A stretch of DNA of 6,832 nt, from assembly GCA_937920335.1 (NCBI GenBank), contig CALGUT010000657.1, positions 1-6,832 of the forward strand, read 5' to 3'. Source of the stretch: an uncultured Opitutales bacterium. Lineage in GTDB: Bacteria > Verrucomicrobiota > Verrucomicrobiia > Opitutales > UBA2995. Shown here piece by piece: positions 1 through 6,604 of the stretch. The number at the start of each line of letters is the position of its first letter. Position 1 is the stretch's first letter. The notes below the pieces were generated by a model. It was not told where the DNA came from. It was given only the letters and a program-made list of their open reading frames with translations, and searched no databases. The position numbers and the translations under genes are program-made.

Positions 1-503
1 CTAAGCGCATGGATCAGTTTGTCACTAAACCATGGATACGATCGGTAACCAGCATCTTTTGTAGCACCGAACAAAAGGCGATCGACGGCGCCGCGATTAT
101 CGCCGATCAGTTATCGCTTTCCTTCACTCAGATCGAAGCCCTTGGAGAGAATGATCGATCATCCACCGGTTTTCTCAAAAAGGATGCCTTTGAAGCCATG
201 GCTGCGCGCTTCTTCAATAACCCCGAGGAATCCATCGCTGGATGGGAACGAGCCATCGACGCTCAAACAAGAATCGTAAACGCTATTAAAACCCTAACAA
301 ACGCAGACTCTACAGAGGGTAATATTGCCATCGTGTCCCACGGTGGAGTCGGGACGCTCTTGTTGTGCCATCTAAGCGGCGTAGCGATCGACCGTAGCAT
401 GGATCAACCCGGAAGTGGAGGCGGTAACTATTTCAGTTTCGACCGAGAGTCATTCAAACTCATCCACGGGTGGCTACCACTCGAAGATGCGCCAGCAGCC
501 TAG
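1..503 (+). CDS. Histidine phosphatase family protein, 5'-truncated by the window edge
   Basis: The reading frame is open to the left edge (codons start at base 3). The first ATG, at base 9, is probably internal, because the family's N-terminal RHG phosphate-binding motif is absent and must lie upstream of the window. Numbering from that internal Met, the visible part has the STEQKA segment (residues 19-24, equivalent to the S-x-x-x-R/K-A motif of the fold), a GENDRSSTGFL block (46-56), and the second catalytic-histidine motif SHGGVGT with His111. These are hallmarks of branch-1 histidine phosphatases (phosphoglycerate mutase-like), which hydrolyse phosphate esters through a phosphohistidine. 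The substrate cannot be told. The protein has no membrane segment and is probably cytosolic. The C-terminus is complete at a TAG whose CTAG palindrome is shared with the stop codon of the convergent VOC gene, so the two genes overlap by 4 bp. Family assignment is firm; specific function is unknown. Confidence 0.85.
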   Translation, partial: KRMDQFVTKPWIRSVTSIFCSTEQKAIDGAAIIADQLSLSFTQIEALGENDRSSTGFLKKDAFEAMAARFFNNPEESIAGWERAIDAQTRIVNAIKTLTNADSTEGNIAIVSHGGVGTLLLCHLSGVAIDRSMDQPGSGGGNYFSFDRESFKLIHGWLPLEDAPAA

Positions 504-871
504 ACGTGCTGATCTACCAGGATCGGATTTCCATCAGGGTCCATAACAATAAAGTTAGCAGGCCCGCTCGTCGATTCATCCGCTACGGCAACGAACTCAA
601 CTCCCTGTTCTTTTAACCGCGCCTGTATCTCTCGCACGTCCGGGGCGTCCTCTACCAATGCAGCATCCTGATTCCAACGAGGATTAAACGTGAGGGTGTT
701 CTTCTCAATGATATCCTGAAAGAGACCGATCAGGTGATCTCCGTTTTTGAGAATCAGCCAATGTTGCGAGGCATCCCCTGCAAACTCTTTGAATCCCAAT
801 TTTTCATAAAACTCCTTTGACAGAGTTAGATCTTTGACGGCCAGACTGATTGAAAAGGCTCCGAGTTTCAT
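500..871 (-). CDS. VOC (glyoxalase/bleomycin-resistance fold) family protein
   Basis: This is a 123-residue single-domain protein with the paired beta-alpha-beta-beta-beta pattern of the vicinal-oxygen-chelate superfamily. The first module begins FSISLAVKDLTLSKEFYEKLGF (residues 6-27, where the VKDL...FYEKLGF pattern is typical). The second module ends with the family's characteristic DPDGNPI signature (111-117) close to the C-terminus. VOC proteins include metal-dependent lyases, dioxygenases and drug-binding proteins. The usual His/Glu metal ligands are not obvious (a Ser stands where the first His often is), so the activity cannot be predicted. The start is an ATG with no recognisable Shine-Dalgarno sequence. 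It lies 28 bp downstream of the GNAT gene on the same strand, so the two are probably co-transcribed. The 3' end overlaps the convergent phosphatase gene by 4 bp. Confidence 0.85.
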   Translation of the reverse strand: MKLGAFSISLAVKDLTLSKEFYEKLGFKEFAGDASQHWLILKNGDHLIGLFQDIIEKNTLTFNPRWNQDAALVEDAPDVREIQARLKEQGVEFVAVADESTSGPANFIVMDPDGNPILVDQHV

Positions 872-899
872 ACGTGCTGCATCTTGATTGAGGATTACT

Positions 900-1355
900 T
901 CATTTAAGCTCTTTCATGACAGTTGAGCTACCGTTCTTATCCTTAGCCTTGTAGAGCGACCATCCAAGACGAAAATAAAACTCCGGAATTTCTGTGTAGG
1001 CAAAAATCATTCGCTCATAAGGTTTCACCAAGCGCTCAGCCCGTTCGATCAACGAAGAGGCAATACCTTTGCGCCTGCAATCTTCAGTCACGAATAATCC
1101 GTTGATCCAAATCTGAGGACTGCGCTGATCTGGTAGCTTAAATCGGTTGATCCAGACAAAGCCAACCGGCTTGTCTAACTTCATCGCAACCTGGGACGGT
1201 GGCGTATCACAAGGCTCATGCAACTGGAATCGAATCTCATCCTTGGAGTTCCCAGTTACCACACCCCACTCGCCGTGCAGCCAATCCACAATCGTATCCA
1301 GGCTCGGATGGCTTTCACTAAGATCCTCAAATAGTATATCGGTTTTAGCAGCCAT
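900..1355 (-). CDS. GNAT family N-acetyltransferase
   Basis: This is a 151-residue protein. The acetyl-CoA pyrophosphate-binding motif A is clear: a beta strand (WINGLFVT, residues 83-90) followed by the R-R-K-G-I-A loop (94-99) and helix SSLIERAERLVK. Motif B follows with TEIPEFYFRLGW (121-132), where Tyr127 is placed like the general-acid tyrosine of many GNAT enzymes. These enzymes transfer an acetyl group from acetyl-CoA to amines of small molecules or proteins; the acceptor is not predictable here. A TTG 30 bp upstream (1385) would give a 161-residue form. I prefer the ATG at 1355 because the extra ten residues contain nothing family-like. It leads the minus-strand pair with the VOC gene and is transcribed divergently from the rhodanese gene, from which it is separated by 127 bp that must contain both promoters. 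Confidence 0.85.
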   Translation of the reverse strand: MAAKTDILFEDLSESHPSLDTIVDWLHGEWGVVTGNSKDEIRFQLHEPCDTPPSQVAMKLDKPVGFVWINRFKLPDQRSPQIWINGLFVTEDCRRKGIASSLIERAERLVKPYERMIFAYTEIPEFYFRLGWSLYKAKDKNGSSTVMKELK

Positions 1356-1482
1356 ACACACCCGTTCTCGAGTGATCGACTTCAACTGAGCCCGAAGCCG
1401 CCGTCAACTGCTCAAGGTTTTAGAATTGGTTGCGACACAGATAAACTTGCCCGAACCTCACGATCTCCTACTGATTAGTGCC

Positions 1483-1893
1483 ATGAAACTAAAAACGCCC
1501 AGCCTCATCTTTCTTCTTTCTCTTACTTATATATTCACGCTTTCGGCCAAAGACATGGAGGTCGTCGATGTGGAAGGTGCCGCAGCCGCCGAAAAGTTGG
1601 ATGAGCAATCAATCGTCGTTCTGGACGTGAGAACCCCTCAGGAGGTCGCCATGGGCCGAATCCCTGGATCTATCAATATCAACATTGCCGATCCCGATTT
1701 CGCAAAACAAGTCGCCAAGCTAGATCCTTCCAAGACCTATATGGTTCATTGTGCGGCCGGTAGCCCCGGCGGAAGAAGCCGTCGATCTCTGGAAGCGCTT
1801 CAAGAATTGGGCGTAGAAAAAGTCTATCATTTAGAAGGTGGTTTCAATGGTTGGAAACAATCAGGTAATGAAGTCGAAGTCCCCAAACCGTAA
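1483..1893 (+). CDS. Exported single-domain rhodanese-like protein
   Basis: The product is 136 residues. An N-terminal signal peptide (MKLK, then a hydrophobic stretch to about residue 20, with likely cleavage after FTLSA) predicts a periplasmic or secreted protein. The rhodanese domain follows: VVLDVRTPQEVAMGRIPGS (45-63, matching the LDVR...E...G-h-IPG-A signature with Arg in place of the usual His), the active-site cysteine Cys90 in HCAAGSPGGRS, and the closing HLEGGFNGW motif (116-124). Such domains carry sulfane sulfur as a cysteine persulfide. The loop between Cys90 and the phosphate-like-binding Arg98 has seven residues, longer than the four typical of single-domain rhodaneses, so classical thiosulfate sulfurtransferase activity is uncertain. 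A TTG at 1426 could add 19 residues but would bury the signal peptide, so the ATG is preferred. The nitroreductase starts 12 bp downstream, suggesting an operon. Confidence 0.88.
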   Translation: MKLKTPSLIFLLSLTYIFTLSAKDMEVVDVEGAAAAEKLDEQSIVVLDVRTPQEVAMGRIPGSININIADPDFAKQVAKLDPSKTYMVHCAAGSPGGRSRRSLEALQELGVEKVYHLEGGFNGWKQSGNEVEVPKP

Positions 1894-1905
1894 CGTCTAA
1901 ATCCC

Positions 1906-2556
1906 ATGAGTTCCCCTGAATCCGTAAAACTCGTCGATCAAGTCATACGAAACCGAAAAACCCTCAAGGTTCTTTCGGAAAAGCAGTATCCGTTCGTACT
2001 CGCAAAAGTGGTGGTTGAGGAATTGTTGGAAGCGGCCAGTTGGGCGCCGTTTCACAGACCAGCCGCCAAAACTCACTGCCAGCAGGGCGACCTCAACTCC
2101 AAAGTTCCCTGGCGCTCTTATGTGCTCGATTCTAAGAGCTGCAGAAACCTGCGGCAAACGCTGCTGGACGCGGGCGATACGACCAAGATACCAGCCATGC
2201 TGATGTCGGCAACCAACCTGATTCAGTTCACCTGGCTTCCCAACCCAAAAACCTCCGCAAACGATCACCTCTATGAACCCACCTTGGAAAATATGGAGCA
2301 TATCGCAGCGGCATCTTCCGCCATTCAAAACCTCCTGATCGCGGCCACCGCTCGCGAGATCCAAACCTACTGGTCCAGTGGCGGCAGTCTCCGAAAACCT
2401 GAGACCATGAAGCGCCTCGGAATCCCAGAAAACGAGATTCTTCTGGGCTCCATCTTCCTATTCGGTCCGATCACCAAAGCCTGCACCACTTCTCCTGGAA
2501 AACTCAGAGACCTCCGCGGCCCCCAAAACACCTGGTCCCGCTGGGTGGAACTCTAG
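1906..2556 (+). CDS. Nitroreductase family protein (FMN-dependent oxidoreductase)
   Basis: The product is 216 residues, a usual size for the family. Diagnostic parts in order are the N-terminal helix with the FMN-phosphate-binding pattern IRNRKTLK (residues 14-21, equivalent to I-R-x-R-R-S), ELLEAASWAPFHRPA (39-53, the A-x-x-A-P-S-x-x-N region, with HR in place of the usual SxxN), the dimer-core helix NMEHIAAASSAIQNLLIAAT (129-148), and the C-terminal strand LLGSIFLFGP (179-188). Family members bind FMN as homodimers and use NAD(P)H to reduce nitro groups, quinones, flavins or enones. The physiological substrate is unknown. There is no signal peptide, so it should be cytosolic, unlike its exported rhodanese neighbour 12 bp upstream. 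The ATG has no Shine-Dalgarno sequence. Family call is firm; function beyond the redox chemistry is not. Confidence 0.85.
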   Translation: MSSPESVKLVDQVIRNRKTLKVLSEKQYPFVLAKVVVEELLEAASWAPFHRPAAKTHCQQGDLNSKVPWRSYVLDSKSCRNLRQTLLDAGDTTKIPAMLMSATNLIQFTWLPNPKTSANDHLYEPTLENMEHIAAASSAIQNLLIAATAREIQTYWSSGGSLRKPETMKRLGIPENEILLGSIFLFGPITKACTTSPGKLRDLRGPQNTWSRWVEL

Positions 2557-2621
2557 CGCCTCCTCGATCTACTCTTCCCCCCCCCTTCGACTTAACCTAA
2601 CTCTTAACCCGTCTTTTTTTC

Positions 2622-2695
2622 GATCAAGATTAAGATCAGGATACCTGCAATACTACCCGCCAATCGTTATCGTTATCGCTATCCTAATCGTTATC
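2622..2695. repeat. Inverted pair of period-6 hexamer arrays (GATNNN)
   Basis: On the plus strand GAT recurs at exactly 6-bp steps at 2622, 2628, 2634 and 2640 (units GATCAA, GATTAA, GATCAG, GATACC). After an 18-bp spacer the complementary triplet ATC recurs at exactly 6-bp steps at 2663, 2669, 2675, 2681, 2687 and 2693. On the minus strand these read GATAAC, GATTAG, GATAGC, GATAAC, GATAAC, GATTGG. The two arrays therefore face each other and could pair imperfectly through their GAT/ATC triplets. An 18-bp stretch just upstream (2592-2609: TTAACC, TAACTC, TTAACC) is also hexameric. The region is non-coding in all frames that matter and lies between the nitroreductase stop and the hydrolase start. 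A C9 tract (2577-2585) and a T7 run (2614-2620) flank it. Its role is unknown. Confidence 0.6.
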
Positions 2696-2775
2696 GATGC
2701 CCACAGCCCCAGATACCCCATTCCTCCCAAAAACCCTGAAACTTTCCTCGGTATCCGGAAGTTATTACAACTAAC

Positions 2776-3745
2776 ATGCCGAGACTACTCATTTCACTCA
2801 CCCTCCTTATCGGAACCCTCCTTTACGCCAAGGAACTACCCTACGATCCCTTAACCATCGACAAAGCCCAAACGATCGAAACCCTCTCTCTCACCATCGA
2901 AGATACTGAGAGAAATCCCCATAAAGATCTACCTCCCTGATTCAGAAAATTCCGCGCCGGGCATCCTTTTCAGTCATGGCCTCGGAGGTTCTAGAAACAA
3001 CAATCCTTATCTGGGTCATCATTGGGCGGCACGAGGTTATATCGTCGTTTTCATACAGCATATAGGAAGTGACGAATCGGTCTGGAAGGATACCCCACCC
3101 CGAGAACGCATGAAAGCGATGAAAAGCGCCGCCAGTATGAAAAATGCCCGACTACGTTTCAAAGACGTATCGGTGGTCATCGATCACCTTGAATCATGGA
3201 ACCAGCAAGACGATCATACGTTATTCTCAAAAATCAATATGGACCATATAGGCATGTCCGGCCACTCATTCGGCGCCGTGACGACCCAAGCGGTCAGTGG
3301 TCAAAGTGGATTGGGAAGTCTGATGAATTTTCGCGACGACCGGATCAAAGCCGCCGTTGCCATGAGCCCAAGCACCCCGCGAGGCAGAAACGCCAAACGG
3401 GCCTTCAAGGATGTCAACATTCCCTGGCTACTCATGACTGGCACGGAAGACCTGTCAGTTATCGGAAACGCTGATCTGAAATCCCGATTGGCGGTCTTCC
3501 CTGCACTCCCCGAAGATGATAAATACGAAGTCGTTCTCTTTGAAGCAGAACACAGCGCCTTCTCTGATCGGGCATTGCCTGGTGACAAGCTCAAGCGCAA
3601 CCCGAATCACCACAAAGCTATCCTCGCCCTCAGCACCGCTTTCTGGGATGCGTATCTAAAAAATTACGACGCAGCAGAATCATGGCTTCAAGGAGATGGA
3701 ACCGTATCTATACTGGAAAAGAAAGATCGTTGGCAGACGAAGTAA
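2776..3745 (+). pseudogene. Secreted alpha/beta hydrolase (COG4188/dienelactone hydrolase-like), frameshifted
   Basis: The gene starts at ATG 2776 with a signal peptide (MPRLLISLTLLIGTLLYAKE) and runs in one frame to a TGA at 2938. The family sequence continues in the +1 frame from about 2909 (REIPIKIYLPDS) through to TAA 3743. The second frame encodes the oxyanion-hole segment FSHGLGG (about 2970), the GHSFG nucleophile elbow (Ser codon 3266), a candidate acid in TGTED (Asp codon 3449) and the catalytic histidine in EAEHSAF (His codon 3551). That is a full Ser-Asp-His triad of an exported esterase/lipase-type hydrolase. The break falls within GAGAGAAATCCCC, around 2908-2920. Apart from this one lesion the gene looks intact, so it is either a very recent pseudogene or a sequence error. 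The next ATG in the second frame, at 3110, would omit the signal and the oxyanion segment. Repaired length would be about 325 residues. It converges on the oxidoreductase gene with a 3-bp gap. Confidence 0.8.
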
Positions 3746-3748
3746 TTC

Positions 3749-5071
3749 CTAAATACGCCACTGTCCTCGGCCGGGATTACCCAAAAGCAAGTTTGCAGCA
3801 TCATCGTCTGCAAAACGTTCCCGCCGGGCGTTCCATTCCAGAGGACGCTCCATACGATAGGCCAGGTTCGCAAGTATACACATACTCGCTACCCGATGCC
3901 CGGACTCGATATCCATGATAGGTGTTTTACGGCTCTTGATACAACTGAACCAGTTTTCCAAATTGATATCGTGGGCCCTTACACCCTTATCCAATTCATA
4001 AGGCATCTCATTCGCCGTGGCGTACTCGATCACCTGATCATCCAGAAAAACGCGCCCGTCACCCCCTCTCACGATGGTCTTCCCTTTTGTACCGTGATAA
4101 ACAGCCCCAAATTCAAAGTCACCCGCTCGTTCTCCCGGCTGAGCCCAGCGGATCGTCAGGTCTGGTTTTTCGAAACGATAAGTCACTTCAAAATTCGTCG
4201 GACAATTCCACAGTCCGCTGCTTGGCACCTGACCCGATGCCTCAACCGTTGAAGGTCCGGTTCGGTCAAGCTCAAGGATCCAGGAAATCAGGTTAAACAC
4301 ATGCGCCCCACGATCACGAATCTGCCCGCCACCCAGATCAATCATCCATCGGAAGTTTCTATGACAGTAGTCCGGATTGTAGGCACGCATCGCGGCGGGC
4401 CCCAACCACATATCCCAGTCCAAAGTTGACGGTGGTTTTGCCGCCTTTAACGGGTCACCGCCGATAGGATTATCGTTATGCCAACATTCGACGCGATTGA
4501 CCTTACCGATGGCTCCACTCTTAAGAAATGCTTTCAACGCTGCCGCTCCGGGGTGACACCGACCTTGGGAACCGACCTGTACTACTCGTTTCGTGCGTTT
4601 GACAGTACGAACCATCGCTCGCCCCTCTTCGATATACTTGCAGGCAGGCTTTTCAACGTAGACATCTTTGCCTGCTTCACAGGCATGTATCATCATCAAG
4701 GAATGCCAGTGATCCGGCGAAGCGATTACGATGGCATCGATATCTTTCCGATCTAACAACTCACGGTAATCAGCATAAAGAGGTACGTTCCTTCCCAGTA
4801 ACCCAGCAGCCTTTTCGAGCTGATTGGTATCCACATCGCACAAGGCGCCGGCATGTTCTCCGATACTCTTTAAGTGGCTACTCCCCTTTCCACCCACACC
4901 AATATGCCCGGTCACGATGCGTTCATTTGCACCCGGCCGGCCATTTGCACCCAACACTCCACTCGAAAGTATCATGGGCGCCACTACAGCGGATCCCGCA
5001 AGAAACGAACGGCGGGACATCATAGGGGTTTTATTAGAGAGCTTTTCAGGGGTAATTACGGGGTCTGTCAT
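3749..5071 (-). CDS. Tat-exported Gfo/Idh/MocA family oxidoreductase
   Basis: The product is 440 residues. A twin-arginine signal is plain: SRRSFLAG (19-26, consensus S-R-R-x-F-L) followed by a hydrophobic h-region to about residue 41, predicting export in folded, cofactor-loaded form. The Rossmann domain follows, with the GHIGVGGKG dinucleotide loop (55-63), the ASPDHWHS block (118-124) and the EKP motif (140-142) that marks this family. The C-terminal alpha/beta domain has the substrate-site segment DLGGGQIRDRGAH (245-257) with candidate catalytic His257. Family members oxidise or reduce sugars and polyols with NAD(P). Exported versions are numerous in planctomycetes and verrucomicrobia and may act on unusual carbohydrates or retain a tightly bound cofactor. 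The upstream ATG at 5071 gives a 16-residue polar leader before MMSRR; ATGs at 5023 and 5020 are equally possible starts. None has a Shine-Dalgarno sequence. The gene is intact although both flanking genes carry lesions. Confidence 0.92.
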   Translation of the reverse strand: MTDPVITPEKLSNKTPMMSRRSFLAGSAVVAPMILSSGVLGANGRPGANERIVTGHIGVGGKGSSHLKSIGEHAGALCDVDTNQLEKAAGLLGRNVPLYADYRELLDRKDIDAIVIASPDHWHSLMMIHACEAGKDVYVEKPACKYIEEGRAMVRTVKRTKRVVQVGSQGRCHPGAAALKAFLKSGAIGKVNRVECWHNDNPIGGDPLKAAKPPSTLDWDMWLGPAAMRAYNPDYCHRNFRWMIDLGGGQIRDRGAHVFNLISWILELDRTGPSTVEASGQVPSSGLWNCPTNFEVTYRFEKPDLTIRWAQPGERAGDFEFGAVYHGTKGKTIVRGGDGRVFLDDQVIEYATANEMPYELDKGVRAHDINLENWFSCIKSRKTPIMDIESGHRVASMCILANLAYRMERPLEWNARRERFADDDAANLLLGNPGRGQWRI

Positions 5072-5264
5072 GATTCAAGCTTAGACAAACAACGAGAACA
5101 AGGTCCAGCTTCTTAAGTGCCATTAGAATATTCATCTTTCCCAGACTACAAATTGCCGAGGATACAGTATTAGTCTCGATTATACCCACCTTCGTCTTAA
5201 CATCCATCACCTAAACCCAATCTCGACCAACGAGCCTCGTCTCGCCATTCCACCCCCGTGATAC
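5072..5264. promoter_or_regulatory. Divergent spacer expected to hold the promoters of the oxidoreductase and the P450 tandem
   Basis: This 193-bp interval separates two divergently transcribed genes, so it should carry a promoter for each (inference). On the plus strand TTGCCG (5153-5158) and GATTAT (5178-5183) each match four of six sigma-70 consensus bases, but the 19-bp spacing is poor, so this is only a weak candidate. No convincing operator palindrome, riboswitch fold or Shine-Dalgarno sequence was seen before the P450 start at 5265. The region is AT-richer in its middle (about 5110-5200) than the flanking genes. Confidence 0.3.
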
Positions 5265-6602
5265 ATGCTCTCTGACTTGATCAATAAAGCCTATACGGTA
5301 AAAGACTGCATTCAGGTATATGGAAGGTCATTTCTGCTCGGATTCAGAAAGCAAAAACTGCCTCCGGGCCGTCTGAGAAATCTCTTTAGTGAGCATAAGA
5401 AAAACCAACGGTTTCTCTTCGAAGCGTTTCGCACACAAGGACCCATCATAAAACTCCGGACCGGTTCAATCCTCACGATTTGTATTTCCGGGTTACCCCT
5501 CTGCCGGAAGTTCTTGAGAGAGCATGCATCTCGCGTCATCCCCGAATCACTAGACCTCACAACCCTGTTCCCGATCGGTCATCTTCGCAGTATGGAAGGT
5601 CAGGTGCACAAACACTACCGCTCAGTTCTGTCGAGCAACATTGATGAAGCTGCCATAGAAAAAGATCGTGCCTACCAACGCTCGATTATTAGTGACGCGC
5701 TGAATGACTACGTAACTGCATCCGCTTCAAAACCTTCTCCCAAATCGTTGATCGAGACGCTCAACGAGATCAGCACATCGATCCTCATTCGAATTTTCTT
5801 TGGAGCCGTTAAGGGCACCGAGCACTACGACAAACTAATCGATCTCTACAAGGCATTCGGTGGCAGCAAGTGGATGGCCTACTCCGAAGACCGGCGAATA
5901 ACCGGATTCAATAGCATAAAAGCCTACCTCCTCGATTATAGAGCCAGCGAAAATGCTCTCAACGACCCCTATTTCAAAGATAGTATTCTCTATAAGCTGG
6001 CCGAGCATGACGAGGTCGACCAGACACTCCTGGGAAATATCATCGTCATGGTCATCTCAGGTAAGGGTGACATCAATGGTCTCCTGCGCTGGGCTTTCTA
6101 CTACGCAGCAGAGAACCCAGCCATCATGGATCAAGTAACAGCAGATAACCAAGCGACCACCATTCATGCAGTTGCTCCAGCTAAAGCATTTATCATGGAA
6201 GTCCTCCGTCTCAATCAGATCGAAAGCCTGCTTCGAATTGTGCAGGAAGATCTGATTTTTGAAAACTACCTGGTTCCTAAAGGATCGTTTGTCTGGCTCG
6301 CTCTTTGGGAATCCCACAAGTCAGCTGACAGCTTTGAAGACCCCTTCGAGTTTCGCACCCAACGTTTTCTCGACAACACGTAATCTCAAGATGAATACGC
6401 ACCTTTCGGCCTGGGTCATCACCGCTGTCCATTTTCAGCAGTATCGCTCTACATAGGCGCATTAGTCGTCGAGACTTTAGCTGAAACCTACACGGTCACT
6501 CCAGTGGGAAATGGTCCTCCGGTTCGCGGTCGGTTTCACTATCATCCCGCCGACTCATTCACTATTGAACTTACCCCTTTGAAGCGTTCAGTTACCCACT
6601 GA
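5265..6602 (+). pseudogene. Cytochrome P450 with in-frame TAA just before the heme-binding loop
   Basis: The reading frame from ATG 5265 encodes 372 residues and stops at TAA 6381. The same frame then continues without interruption for another 72 codons to TGA 6600, and those codons hold the heme-ligand loop YAPFGLGHHRCP with the cysteine at codon 388 (TGT 6426). Upstream P450 features are an LPPG hinge (32-35), a helix-C segment EGQVHKHYR (111-119), the I-helix (about 256-280), the K-helix ExxR as E312-V-L-R315, and a PERF-like FEDPFEFRTQRF (357-368). The total of 445 codons is a normal P450 length. Without readthrough the product lacks the heme thiolate and would be inactive. The I-helix has Ser-Gly-Lys-Gly-Asp where A-G-x-D/E-T is usual, so the acid-alcohol pair is missing. 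The residue two after the heme cysteine is Phe rather than the usual Gly. It is the first of two tandem P450 genes. Substrate is unknown. Confidence 0.85.
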
Positions 6603-6604
6603 CA

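Noticed and set aside
1426..1482. N-terminal extension of the rhodanese from a TTG at 1426
   Set aside because: It would place 19 polar residues before a clear signal peptide that starts at ATG 1483.
1897..2364. Minus-strand open frame of 155 codons opposite the nitroreductase
   Set aside because: It is the antisense of a well-supported nitroreductase; its translation is Gly/Cys/Arg-rich with no domain pattern.
2591..2640. Rho-independent terminator after the nitroreductase, suggested by the T7 run at 2614-2620
   Set aside because: No GC-rich inverted repeat precedes the T run; the sequence before it is direct repeats of TTAACC.
2740..2763. Hairpin just upstream of the hydrolase start (AACTTTCC paired with GGAAGTT)
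   Set aside because: The stem is short and bulged, with alternative pairings and no riboswitch-like conservation visible; it could be chance.
3110..3745. A separate intact short hydrolase starting at ATG 3110
   Set aside because: The same frame is open back past 2909 and encodes the family's REIP, HGLGG and GYIVVFIQH segments, so 3110 is an internal methionine of a longer, frameshifted gene.
4478..5116. Plus-strand open frames opposite the 5' half of the oxidoreductase gene
   Set aside because: They are antisense shadows of a strongly supported gene and show no recognisable protein features.
6259..6462. Small overlapping open frames around the P450 stop codon
   Set aside because: They lie in other frames over conserved P450 coding sequence, which continues in the original frame beyond the TAA.
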